Part shown: piece after piece, positions 11,329-21,682 of the stretch
Layout of the letters: each line of letters opens with the position of its first letter
Position numbering within the stretch: the first letter of the stretch is position 1
NCBI RefSeq assembly: GCF_963576675.1
Contig: NC_088913.1
Coordinates: 91,821,001 to 91,885,000 of the forward strand
Source of the DNA: Euphorbia lathyris
Taxonomy: Eukaryota; Streptophyta; Magnoliopsida; Malpighiales; Euphorbiaceae
Direction of reading: 5' to 3'
DNA length: 64,000 bases
Program-made: the position numbers and the translations under genes
The notes under the pieces: generated by a model
The model's input: the letters and a program-made list of their open reading frames with translations, nothing else
Database searches by the model: none
What the model was told of the DNA's origin: nothing

Positions 11329-12175
11329 ATCAAACTAAGTGATTTTTAAAATTATCAAACGGGAATATATCGAATTCGAAATCTTTAATTTAAACGATTC
11401 ATACAAATTAAGTAATTAGTTTAACATTTTTATGTGGAATCCAAATGGGATTTATTCGTTGATAAATGCCCATCATTACTCATATGAAAAATTTGACATC
11501 ACTCACCATAAAATACCAAAAAGGTTGGTTTCGTGATGCCCTTGAATTAAATAGACTCATTATAGTATTGCTTTATTATTGGATAAAATATATTTATTTA
11601 TATCACTACTAATATAATAATTTCTAAATTTCATTAATTAATAAAAACATCTTTAAACTTTATAAATAATACAAAAATACAAATTAATATAAATCCATAA
11701 CAAAAGATAAAGTGAAAAATATCATAATACTGGTAGTTAAGATATTATATAATTTATAAAATAGATTAAAACATATCAAAATAAAAATTCTTACTTATTT
11801 AACTATAAATTTCTTTTCTTATATTAGAATTACATACATTAATATTGGTCGTTTTACTTTTTTAAAAATGTGTGCAACATATTTTCCGTATTTAACTTAC
11901 TTTTTTTTTACAACCGATTGATTAATTGATTATATTTTATATAAGTTCAGGGAACTAACTGAACACTTTATGCAAATTTAAAATGCTATTGAAACACTTT
12001 GAAAGTTCAGAAAACGAAGAAACCTTTTTGTACAAGTTTATGGGGCAAATCATATATTAAGACTACATTATATCATTGAATTTTTCAAACCCACATTACC
12101 AAAATTATCAAATGTTTATTTTCTTGTAATCATTTCATTAATTTTATAAACGATTTTTGTTCATTTGGATTTTTG
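11329..12175. other. AT-rich intergenic DNA
   Basis: Very AT-rich with poly(T) and poly(A) runs. No gene, LTR edge or clear inverted repeat could be supported. Confidence 0.5.
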
Positions 12176-12340
12176 TTCACATGCACCTTAATGAGCATGT
12201 AGAATTTGCTCATTCACCATTAGATCTAAGCTTATTAGAATCCTAAGGTGGAGATTTAAAGCATCCTGAGACTTAGATTTAATAAGCCTATATCTAACGG
12301 TGAATGAGCAAATTCACTTGCTCATTAAGGTGCATGTGAA
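12176..12340. mobile_element. Short foldback MITE (165 bp)
   Basis: Nearly palindromic: TTCACATGCACCTTAATGAG at the left and CTCATTAAGGTGCATGTGAA at the right, with inner arms CATTCACCATTAGAT / ATCTAACGGTGAATG. Flanking 8-mers GATTTTTG and AATTCTTG agree only partly. Confidence 0.7.
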
Positions 12341-12951
12341 AATTCTTGTTTAATAAAATAGAGTTTAAGGATTGTAAATATTATAATTATTATTGTGAAT
12401 TACTAAATACCACCCTTCAATTACCTATAACCGCTCTTTTTCAACTTTTTGGCCCTTATCATTTATTTCTAACAAAAATTCTCGTTCTCTCTAATTTCTT
12501 CCAAAATCATAAACCTGAACAACAATCATGACTGGCAGTCCCGACAAAGGAAAATGACTAATGTTCCATACGGTAACTTTTTTTTTTGCTAAATATTAGT
12601 TGAAAACACGAGTTCCATCTCCGGATTTGGAGATGGAAATCGTTCATCCGCCACCTGGGCGGATGAACATCCCGCCCCCCCTTTAGGAGAGACCGTAGGG
12701 CAGACGAAAGAAGATCCCTTTGGGTAGGCGGGTAGATAACCCGCCTGCCCTTTAAGATCCCGCCCAGGAAAAATTCGTGTAAAAAAAACGTTAATTTCAG
12801 TAGTTATCGAGTTTATTTTTTACCTTGTCTTCGAAATCGTTCATTTCAGTTTTGATCGGGAGAGAAAATTTTCAGTTCTTATTCTAAAAAAATAAGAAAG
12901 ACGAAATTGTAAAAAAGAGGACTGGTGATAAGTAAAATGAGAGCGGTCTTA
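12341..12951. other. Noncoding DNA with a GC-richer patch
   Basis: 12600-12780 is distinctly GC-richer and contains short inverted words (CATCCGCC / GGCGGATG; GGCGGGTAGATAACCCGCC). No reading frame or domain is supported. Confidence 0.4.
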
Positions 12952-14118
12952 GGCCCCGTTTGTTGGGGTGAATATATTGTGTTCTGAAAAATTTTATGCA
13001 GGGAAAATATTGTGCAGAAAAATAAAATATTTTCTTATGTTTGGCAACAACACTGGAAAATATTTTCTGGTGTTTGGCTACAACACTAGAAAATATTTTC
13101 CAACCACTAAATATAGATTTTCTGTATTTTTTTTATTTTCAATTGTATATACAAAACACAAAAAATATGTAGAGATGTGGAAAAACACAAAAAAAAAAAA
13201 CGTAAAAATTTATTATAAATACAAAAAGTGGAAAAATGCGAAAATTACGAAAAGTAAAAAAATATTAGAACATGAAAGCATGGAAAAAAAAATTGAAAAA
13301 CACAAAAATGTGAAAAAAAATAAATATAAAAACACGAAAACATTTTTTCACATTTTTGGCATTTTTTGTACGTTTTCTCGTGTTATTAACGCTATTATGT
13401 TTTTTTTTGCATTTTTTTCTTTTTTGTGTTTTCACGTTTAGCTTTTCAGTTTTTCCCTTTTTCACGTTTTCTTTTTTTCGCGTTTTTTATTTTTCGCATT
13501 TTGTTACTTTTTCGTGTTATTCACGTTTTTTCATGTTTTTCGTATTTTTCATGTTTTTGTGTTTTTTACGTTTTCATGTTTTGTTTGCATTTTTCTTATT
13601 TTCATGTTTATCGCGTTTTTCACATATTATCACGTTTTTGTGTTTTAGCATTTTTCGCGTTTTCATGTTTTTCGTATTTTTTCACGTTTTTGTGTTTTTT
13701 GTATTTTTCATGTTTTTGTATATTTCATGTTTTGTCTCTTTTTCGTGTTCATGTTTTGTGCTTTTTCAAGTGTTTGCTTTTTTTGCGTTTTTGTATTTTT
13801 TGCATTTGTTCACCTTTTCATATTTTTTTGCGGTTTTTTTTTTGTCATATTCTCGTGTTTTGTAACGTTTTCATATTATTTATATTTTTCATTTTTCATA
13901 TTCTTACATTTTTTAACGTTTTCCCAATTTTTCTCTAAACGCGTATGTTTTGGGGAAAATGTTTTACCCTTTTGAAAAGGTAAAACATTTTCCCTTATTT
14001 CCTCCTTGCTTTTTCATTGACTTGTCACTTATTTTTCTTTGACTTATTTTCTTGTCTAAACAAACACTGTAAAATTGTTATTTTCCTACAGAATATTTTC
14101 CCACAAACAAACGGTGCC
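12952..14118. mobile_element. Tourist-like (PIF/Harbinger) element with skewed low-complexity core
   Basis: Terminal inverted repeats GGCCCCGTTTGTT and, inverted, GGCACCGTTTGTT (12 of 13 alike), flanked by TTA on both sides (12949-12951 and 14119-14121), the PIF/Harbinger target preference. Sub-terminal inverted words include GGAAAATATT. The core is A-rich on the plus strand at about 13140-13345, then strongly T-rich at 13345-13970, as degenerate TTTTTCACG/GTGTTTT units. The long Phe-rich open frames at 13356-13938 come from this repeat and are not genes. Confidence 0.75.
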
Positions 14119-14121
14119 TTA

Positions 14122-14452
14122 GTAGACTTATTATTTTACGGTACCATTCATGATAATGTGGAATAAGGTTAATTGGAAATGTACGTAATGCTGAGATGAA
14201 GTTGAATGACTCGACAGCAACATTTCTTTCAACACAATCTTGTAAATCTCTGTATTAATAATTTGATCTGACATCTCATAATAACATACATACATGGGAA
14301 ATAATTAATTGATTGAAATTCTATCATTATAATATTTGTTGAATTTAGAAATAATTAATTGATTGATTTTTTTTGGTAAACTTTAATTAATTGAATTAGT
14401 ATGTGCTTAAACCGACCTAATGATTATTTTGTACATTTCAATATTGAGGTGC
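14122..14452. other. AT-rich intergenic DNA
   Basis: Contains several AATTAATTGATTGA words. No gene is supported. Confidence 0.45.
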
Positions 14453-14460
14453 AATTGAAG

Positions 14461-15232
14461 TTTTTTTTAGTGAAAGCTGGCAGTTGGCAAGAGGAACCGA
14501 GGACATCTCAATTAAGTCGGCACCCCTCAAGAACCCCAAAACCAGGGCCGATATTATTAATGAAAAAGAAAAAGTGTACAAACGAATAAATCAAGTGAAA
14601 CGCTAAATATGTCTACCTCCTAGATTACAAAAGAAAGCTGACGAACAGAACGACGGAATATTATGTCACCAAGTCATTTCAGTTGCTGTTCGCCCGAAAT
14701 TAGCCAACAGATCGGCACAATGGTTGCCCTCTCTGTAAATGTGCGAAATAGCTAATTGAATTGAGTCGAGTCTCGAGTAGCAATAGAGCCAATCTTGCCG
14801 TATGGCCCATGGAGCCGTCATGTTGCGGCTGCGAAGGAATTGAACCACATATGTTGAGTCCGACTCTTACCATAGTTTCTTGTAGCCCCGTTCCAAGGCC
14901 GTTTTTATGGCGAATATTGCAGCTGCTAATTCCGCAACGTATGAAAATGTGGGCGATAAAGGGAATGCAAAAGCACACACGAACTGACCTGCGGCATCTC
15001 TAAACATTCCTCCACAGCCAGCGTCACCAGGGCATCCACGACAGACGCGTCCGTGTTAGCTTTCAACCAGTCCGGCGGCAGGGACTGCCAACAAACCGGA
15101 ATAATACGAGGCAACTTAGGCGACCGACGGGAGATCCCAAGCTCACTTAGGATCTGTAGCTCGACGGCAGAGTTCCAGGTAGCGCCTATTCCAAATACGG
15201 AAGTCTCTCTGATGGCATGCCATAACCTATAG
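14461..15232 (-). pseudogene. LINE (L1-type) 3' end encoding RNase H, 5'-truncated
   Basis: The minus strand encodes a plant LINE RNase H domain in two frames: DWLKANTDASVVDALVTLA (catalytic D in NTD) at about 15080-15010, then after a frameshift VVQFLRSRNMTAPWAIRQDW and HIYREGNHCADLLANFG at 14848-14666. The 3' untranslated part ends in poly(A), seen as T at 14461-14468. An 8-bp duplication AATTGAAG flanks the copy (14453-14460 and 15233-15240). The rest of ORF2 is missing, as usual for target-primed reverse transcription. It is inactive. Confidence 0.85.
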
Positions 15233-15399
15233 AATTGAAGTTAGTATTACAATGTTTTTTTAAAAAAAAAAGGAATATTACAATGTTTTGTTAACAAAGA
15301 AAAAGTAAAATACATTTGTGACTCCTACATTATAGTAATTAGGTTATTTATTTTATAATCTTCAATTTTTTATTTTTTGACTTTTAAAGTCTACGTATT

Positions 15400-15650
15400 A
15401 CTGTAGTGTTAAAAATCATCAATTGAGTCTTTATCTTATCCTAAAATCAGAAACTGTGACTATTTGATATAGACTGTAATAATCTCTGTATTGTTTCAAA
15501 ATATGTTCAAGGAAGAATGTAAGAAACTATTCAACCGAATGATTTTCGACGAGGCCTCAATTGATGATTTATATTTAGAATGAAGACTCAATTGATTTTG
15601 CTTAGTTTAGAGACCTGATTGATGATTTTGATAGTTTAAAATTCTAAATT
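15400..15650. mobile_element. Foldback MITE, family M3, partial
   Basis: Has the family core (ATCATCAATTGAGTC, CAACCGAATGATTTTCG) and the right arm GATGATTTTGATAGTTTAAA. The left arm is missing or too diverged. The flanks 15241-15399 and 15651-15829 are plain AT-rich DNA. Confidence 0.55.
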
Positions 15651-15829
15651 ATACCTTTATTTCATTTTTATTCATATCTCCATAAATTATAGTTAAATAT
15701 ATATTTTAACCTTATAAAATTCCTTCTTTACACTTTTATATTTTACGGTTTTTATTTATAAAGATAAAGTAAGCATTTGATAAGAATTTAAATAGTTACA
15801 TGGATAAAAAAAAAAGTCTTTGATGCAGT

Positions 15830-16830
15830 GAAATGTGCCCACCTAGTCTGGAGTGGCTCGCGCTGGGGGGAAGGTCTAAGCAATGAGCGATTCAAAAAGA
15901 TAGCGATGAAAATTGAATCTCATATTAAAAATATAGAGAGAAACACTCATGAAGCTTATTAGTACGATGTATTTCTAATATATGTAGGCGCATTTTAAAA
16001 TCGTGAGCCTAAGGTGTTGAATTTAAGCCAAAACGAACAATACCTATATGGTATGGACCAGGCTATTACAATACTTTAACGATCCAGTTCGGAGTGAACG
16101 ACACTATAGGGTGAAAGCCCTCGACAATAGGAGACATGAGGGATGGCTAACTATAGTGGCAAGAATGAACTAAATCTTACATCGAAAATGGAGAGAGACT
16201 GACTAAAGCTTATCCATAAGGTGGATTTGTTATACAAGTAAATACATTTTAAAGTGATGAGGGCTAAGTGTTATAATTAGTATTAGAATCGACTCTCCAA
16301 GTACGACGTATATTGGTTTGGAAACAAACCAAATGAAAGGTGATGGGCTTTTAACGACCTGGTCCAAAGTAGGCAGCGTTAGGGTACAAGGCGCGAGGAA
16401 GAAGCAAGCATAACGATGGTGATGAGGGAAAGAATGAACTTTATTCCACATTGACCAATCTTATTAGTAAGATGCATTACTTTTATATACAGACACGTTT
16501 TAAATATGTGAGGCCTAAAGTGTTGGGTTTAGCCAAAGCGGACAATAACTACATGGTATTGGACCGAGTGTTACAATTGGAAGCACATCTGACTCTCCAT
16601 GTATGATGTGCATTGGTTCAGGGACAAACCAACCGAAATATATGATAGGCCTATAACGATCTGGTCCAAAGTGGGTAGCACCGGGTAGAAGGAGTGAGCA
16701 ACATTTATTAACAAGGTGAACTTCTAATACATATAGATGCCTTTTAAAGTCACGAAACTCAAGATATTAGATTTGAGTTAAAGCATACAATGTCTACATG
16801 GTATTTAAGTCACATTGTTACATCAAACTT
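15830..16830. repeat. Degenerate tandem array, 3-4 units of about 300 bp
   Basis: Recurring words mark each unit: GGTCCAAAGT(G/A)GG(T/C)AGC-type near 16070, 16360 and 16660; TTTTAAA.TCGTGAG.CT.AAG near 15995, 16250, 16500 and 16745; and GGCCAAAGCGGACAATA-type near 16030, 16530 and 16770. The pattern resembles promoter/LTR units of small plant retroelements, but no clean LTR edge or primer site is visible. No ORF. Confidence 0.65.
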
Positions 16831-17015
16831 GTCCTCACTTTTTTTAACGGACTTTTGCTGCTTTCGATTTTAATATTACAATAATCCAAAGTTTAAGGAA
16901 TTTTATGTCAAAAAATGAAGTTTACGGACTATAATATTAATGAAACAATAATTTGAGTACATAAATACAATTTACAAAAAAAAAAACATATTGTTGTAAG
17001 TACAACATAAAATAT

Positions 17016-17175
17016 CATTTAAGGTTGACTTGAGTGGTTAAAGGCCTCAAGTCACTTAAGATAGATTTTGAGTTTAAATTTTAGCATACGTGGAAAGTTT
17101 TAATAGAGATAAGATCCACCTAAAGGGTACTTTACGAGCCTCAAAACCGAAAAATCGAATACACTATATAAAAAA
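17016..17175 (+). mobile_element. tRNA-derived SINE, family S1 copy 2
   Basis: The same family as 7126-7290: TTGAGTGGTTAAAGG, then GATCCACCTAAAGGGT, TACGAGCCT and a CTATATAAAAAA tail. It is flanked by a perfect 17-bp duplication AGTACAACATAAAATAT at 16999-17015 and 17176-17192. Confidence 0.88.
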
Positions 17176-17192
17176 AGTACAACATAAAATAT

Positions 17193-17700
17193 AGTGAAAA
17201 TGAATTGAATTTAGCTCTAAATTATCATGTTTTTCAAGTCAAATAATAGAATATTTTTTTAATGGGGAGATAGATTTTTCTTTACATTAGGTTATATAGT
17301 AGGTCATAGACATATCAATTATTTGAATTTAGAGGAAAATGAATCCATTTTTCCATATGAAAAAGAAAACTAAGGAAATTAGGTTGTTAAAGATGACACC
17401 AACTCTTACAAATTAAAAAGTTGTGATTATTTTTTAGGAGTGAGAATGAAACAAAATTAAACCAAATAAAGGGATATTTTTAAAATTAAAATAACAACAA
17501 CTTTATTTTAAAACTCTACAATCCATTTAATAACAATATATTTAATTTCTTCAATTTTAAGCATCTTACTTTATACTAATATTAATTTTATAATACAACT
17601 ATAATTATAATAATATCATTTTATAACTATAATAATATTAAATAATAAAGTTATTTTCTAATTCTTTTACAATTATAATAATACTAAATAATATTGGTAC
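17193..17700. other. AT-rich intergenic DNA
   Basis: TAATAATATTAA-rich low-complexity sequence. No feature is supported. Confidence 0.45.
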
Positions 17701-17710
17701 TCATTATCAC

Positions 17711-18180
17711 CGTTTAAATGTACTAATGACTGAACTTACATGGTTGTAATAAAATCACTCGAATTTGAGTTTTATCTTAATAAGGTCATTCTAGCAATTT
17801 CAATGGTTAAAAGACGTCATAATAATATCATAGCTGATATGTTAGCATGAGTCAACTCATATCTTTTAACGAAACCATACATGACATCCACGTATGCGTC
17901 ACCCGGTTGTTACTCGTCAGTTATTTTATGAAAAAAAAAAAACAAAATTTAGTTTTTTCTCATAAAAATAACCAGCACATGACTACCACATGTCGTTTCG
18001 GTTAGAGATCTGAGTTGACTCATCATGACATCATTCTAATGCCTTTTAACCACTGAAATTACCAGAGTGACCTAATTGAGATAAAACTCAAAGTTAAATG
18101 ATTTTATTGTGATAAACTGAAGGTGAGTGACCATTTTGAGACAACTATATAAGTTCAGTAACCAATGATATATTTAACCA
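17711..18180. mobile_element. Mutator-like MITE, family M2, older copy
   Basis: Long inverted repeats (GAGTTTTATC...AAGGTCATTCTAG / CCAGAGTGACCTAATTGAGA). The core has AAAACTAAATTTTG-type palindromes and CATCCACGTATGCGTCA. Flanking 9-mers CATTATCAC and TATTATCAC differ at one position. The better-preserved copy is 57530-58045. Confidence 0.8.
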
Positions 18181-18239
18181 TATTATCACATAGCTACTTT
18201 CAACTACTTTCTGGTCCTTTCACTTAGTTGTCAATAATA

Positions 18240-19205
18240 TAATATTTTGGAAATCGAAGAAGCATATCACTGTTAATAAATCCTCAACCGAAGTTGAGTA
18301 TGAAGTTATGGTTACTATGGTTTGTGAACTTAAATGGTTGAGTTATCATTATATTTTGGAAATCCAAGAAGCACACTGTTAATAAATCCTCAGGCGAAGT
18401 TGAGTATGAAGTTATGGTTACTATAGTTTGTGAACTCAAATGGTTGAATTGTCTATTGTTGGAAAATTTATATATAAATGAAATTAGTATAAATTCCAAT
18501 AGTCGTTTTTGTTCATGAATAGTTGTGTTCGTTCATTATTAGTCGTGTCAGTTCGTGAACAGTCATGTTCGTTCATGAATAGTCGTGTTCATTCGAGAAC
18601 ATACATTTCTATTTACACATGACGTAGCTGTCAGATTTACACACTTTTGAAAAAATTACTTTTTGAAATATTTCTTCTCTCTGTACGTTGTTGTTTTGTT
18701 CTACTCCGGTGATAACTAATATACACTCGGTAAGAGTTCGCTTGCGTAATCTGTTGTATCTTAGGAGACGATTGTCAATAGCGACAACATCTGTCTTAAG
18801 GAAACTGCTAATACATACCTCAGATTTATCTAAACTCTTTCTTTTTAATTTCTTATTTTGTTTATTGTTCATGTTTTCTTTCAATGTTTTGTTTGTTTTT
18901 TGTTTAATCATTTCTAACATCTATTTCATGAGTTTCAACTCCCGGTTACACTATCTATTATTTTTGAAGTGTGACAACCAAGCATCAAACACAAATGCAA
19001 CAAATCACATATTTCATGATAAGGCCAGACACATCGACATTGATTATCATGTGGTTCGTGAGCAAGTAACTAGTGGTTTCATAATCACATTAAATATTTC
19101 ACCACAAATTCAGCTTGCAGACTTGTTAACAAAGAATCGGTCAAGTCATCAGATGAAACCAACGTTAATCAAGTTGGGATTAGTTCCTTTATCATCTCCA
19201 ACTTG
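18240..19205 (+). pseudogene. Ty1/copia RNase H remnant, interrupted by a solo LTR
   Basis: Before the LTR (18250-18456) the plus strand encodes WKSKKHITVNKSSTEVEYE and VCELKWLNCL, the usual copia RNase H segment; part of this segment is tandemly duplicated (about 18240-18345 and 18355-18455). After the LTR (18925-19205) it continues with CDNQASNTNATNHIFHDKAR, HIDIDYHVVREQV, QLADLLTKN and LGLVPL, then a stop. This matches the C-terminal RNase H of copia polyproteins in order. RT and integrase are absent. Removing the LTR and one TCTAT copy rejoins the two halves. Confidence 0.85.
18457..18919 (+). mobile_element. Solo LTR G (463 bp)
   Basis: Begins TGTTGGAAAA and ends TTTCTAACA, with TG...CA ends typical of copia LTRs. 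A 5-bp target duplication TCTAT is present at 18452-18456 and 18920-18924. The interior has repeated GTGTTCGTTCATGAATAGTC-like units at 18505-18600. The frame at 18688-18910 has no recognised domain. Confidence 0.88.
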
Positions 19206-19310
19206 AAGGGATCATGCCATTCGAACTCACTATCACCTATTATCAGCTAGTTTCAACTTGCTGTTTCAGGATAAGGTCGTCCGAGCTATTCAGATTTTTA
19301 TAAATTCTAA

Positions 19311-19843
19311 GCACCTGTTTAGTTCAGCTGTTGCAGTGAGCTGTTTGATGTTACTGTTAGTTGTTTGTTGTTAGTTGTTTGTTGTTAGATGTTTAACTAT
19401 TAGTGTTTGATAAAATTATATTAAACTGTTGCTGTTAGTATTTTTTTTTTTGGTAGAAAAGGAAAGGAAAGCAAGGCAAAACAAGCAACTACATCGGGAT
19501 TAGCCTAGGAAAGCTAACCCCAATCCTATCCTCTAAAAGAAGAGGAGAAAGAGCGATAGTACATTGTTGCTGTTAGTATTTAAAATGTCTAATGTATACA
19601 TTTTTTAACTTAATCAACAAATAAATTATAAACTAAGAAGGATAATTTTGTCAATAACTAATAACTACAAACAACTGTTTATGAAAAACTCTAAAAATGA
19701 GCTTTTCGTAAAAAACTCTAAAACGCTACAATATCCTAAGAAAATGCTAACCGCGGTTATATAAACTTAACCAAACGTTATATTTCTTGCGGTTTGGAGT
19801 GAAATGTTAAACGCTAATCTGAAAAGTTGAAACAAACATCCTC
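19311..19843. mobile_element. Tourist-like MITE (carries a LINE fragment)
   Basis: Ends GCACCTGTTTAGTTCAGC and, inverted, GAGGATGTTTGTTTCAAC, flanked by TAA on both sides (19308-19310, 19844-19846). The interior has TTAGTTGTTTGTTG repeats on the left and AACTACAAACAACTG on the right. A short LINE end is inserted at 19444-19564. Confidence 0.55.
19444..19564 (-). mobile_element. Very short LINE 3' end
   Basis: About 121 bp beginning with a T-run (poly(A) on the minus strand), then GGTAGAAAAGGAAAGG, and ending before TGTTGCTG. It is flanked by a 17-bp duplication TGTTGCTGTTAGTATTT at 19427-19443 and 19565-19581. The short length and tail indicate extreme 5' truncation. Confidence 0.75.
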
Positions 19844-20279
19844 TAAGTCCACCTGAAAAATAGATGGACTTTAACGAGATTGGATCTAAGGTCATTATGC
19901 CAAAACCCACCTAGAAAACACGGATCTGAATGGGTCGGGCAGGTGCCCGGGTTTCCGTAAAGAGTACATATATTCATTTTTTAAGAAGAAATTGATTTTT
20001 TTTATTTAATGTCGGTGTTGATATATAGAAAAAATTAAATTGTGAAGCATATGAAACACCTTAAAATGTGGAAATGAGATAAGGCATTTAATACAATGTC
20101 CTTATAATTAGGGCAATTGTGTTGTGGCTTGTTAACCTATGTTTTGTATCATAGTTGTGGGTTGCACATGTTTTTCTTGCTTTGTTCTTCCCAACTATTG
20201 TAGATAAACTCTTTATTTATAAGAATTAAATTATTATTGATGATGTAATAATTGCTACTTATTATTTATTAGGAAAACC

Positions 20280-20280
<1 letters not shown>

Positions 20281-20308
<28 letters not shown>
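20281..20308. repeat. (AT)n microsatellite
   Basis: About 27 bp of uninterrupted AT dinucleotides. It lies in the otherwise plain AT-rich stretch 19847-20320. Confidence 0.9.
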
Positions 20309-20311
<3 letters not shown>

Positions 20312-20320
20312 TTGATATAA

Positions 20321-20842
20321 TTTTATCGAGTGTAAAAATATCTCTAATATTGCAGTTAAGATCAATTTTATTTTTAACGTCTAAAATGATACAATTGTAC
20401 GCCTAAAATTGGCAGCCAATAAAAAATTTACCCTTAACATTAATAAATTAGATCAATTTGAGAAAATTTCATCAATTGTATCTTCTCAGTCATGAATTTT
20501 GTCGTCTCCACTGCATATGTACGTCATTTTCTTACTCATAAGTAATAGATCACAAATATAAGTATATACATGAAATTGTTTTTGGAAAAAATTAAAAAAA
20601 TATAATATGTTCTGTATGAGTTAGAAAAAGAAATCCAAATATTTTATCGAATTAAAAAAAAAAAATCTCTAATTTTACTATGAAATTTTAATAATGTAAG
20701 AAAAAGTTAGAACAAACTAATATGCAGAAATCATGAATAAAACATTTATTTTTTTTTAATAATTTTTTAAATTTACCAAACTTATTAATATTAAATATAA
20801 AATTCAACTATCAACATAAGAAGTAGTTTTACACTTTATTCC
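20321..20842. mobile_element. MITE, family M4
   Basis: Left TGTAAAAATATCTCTAATATT and right end AGTTTTACACTTTATTCC. The interior shares TCAGTCATGAATTTTGTCGT and the Thr-rich AT core with the other M4 copies. The edges are diverged. Confidence 0.6.
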
Positions 20843-21050
20843 TAATTTCCAATGTTATCACCGGACATCAAACCGGATTGGTGACTGGGTCATGAGTCAC
20901 TTGGTCGGATCGGATGGTTCGGATCGATCGAACCAGATGACGTAATAAATAAGTAATAAATAAATATATATAATTAATTTAAAATTATTTTTATAAATTA
21001 TATATATCCAAAACAAATTATAAACAACTTTATAATGTAAGCGCATTGCG

Positions 21051-21119
21051 AGCTTACCTATGCCTTGGGAGGTCATGGGTTCGAATCACATCCGGGTCTG
21101 GTGGAGATTTTTCTTTCTT
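21051..21119 (+). mobile_element. 69-bp tRNA-like retroposed insert (SINE fragment)
   Basis: The insert contains GGAGGTCATGGGTTCGAATCACATCC, including a consensus pol III box B (GGTTCGAATC), followed by a T-rich 3' end. It is flanked by a perfect 23-bp duplication: CTTTATAATGTAAGCGCATT plus GCG at 21028-21050 and 21120-21142. No complete cloverleaf is present, so it is not a tRNA gene. It is a 5'-truncated SINE or a retroposed tRNA fragment. Confidence 0.75.
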
Positions 21120-21142
21120 CTTTATAATGTAAGCGCATTGCG

Positions 21143-21682
21143 CAAATTTAAAAAAAAATAGAATTTAGAATAACTTGAAGTATGTAAACGTATTCTATGA
21201 CATGCGATCTTTTTAACGGTATATTATAAACTCAAAACGGACAAGTGGTGAATGAGAAATTGACGCTTAAAGTGAACCACTTAAAATGCTTTAGAAGAAG
21301 ATAAAAATAAACTAAGCATTCTTATCTCACATAGGAAAGAAATGAGAATGTTAACTAGTTTATAAGTAAATGGTCTTCACAAGCCTTTAAGTAATTACTA
21401 ATGGAAATGCTCTCTCACGCGTAGGGGGTGCAGTCGTTCCACCATCGGGTTAAGGGTGCACCCGCACGACGTGGGCGACGCGAATGCCACTGCCGGTTTT
21501 TAGAGCCTCCATCAAACCAGTCAAGCTCGGACCGGACTGCCATCCGGTTCGACAAACTTTACTCTATCTTCCGACAAACAACAGTAGTCACCTACCATTG
21601 TTTTCCGTTTTTTCGATATTGTAGGCAAGCAATATAAAATATTTATTTTCCAACACAAACAAAATTTACCCAACATTTTTTA
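21143..21682. other. Unassigned DNA flanking element A
   Basis: 21420-21560 is GC-richer (GGGTGCACCCGCACGACGTG) and partly open on the plus strand at 21428-21637, but no domain is recognisable. Confidence 0.4.

Noticed and set aside
13356..13975. Long overlapping Phe-rich reading frames (up to 170 aa)
   Set aside because: They arise from a T-rich degenerate minisatellite; all three frames are open with the same composition and no domain.
18688..18910. First half of the 172-residue frame 18688-19206 taken as a gene start
   Set aside because: This part is solo LTR sequence fused by chance to the copia RNase H remnant downstream of 18925.
21051..21119. Functional tRNA gene
   Set aside because: Only box B and a T-arm-like segment are present; acceptor, D and anticodon arms are missing, and a long target duplication shows retroposition.
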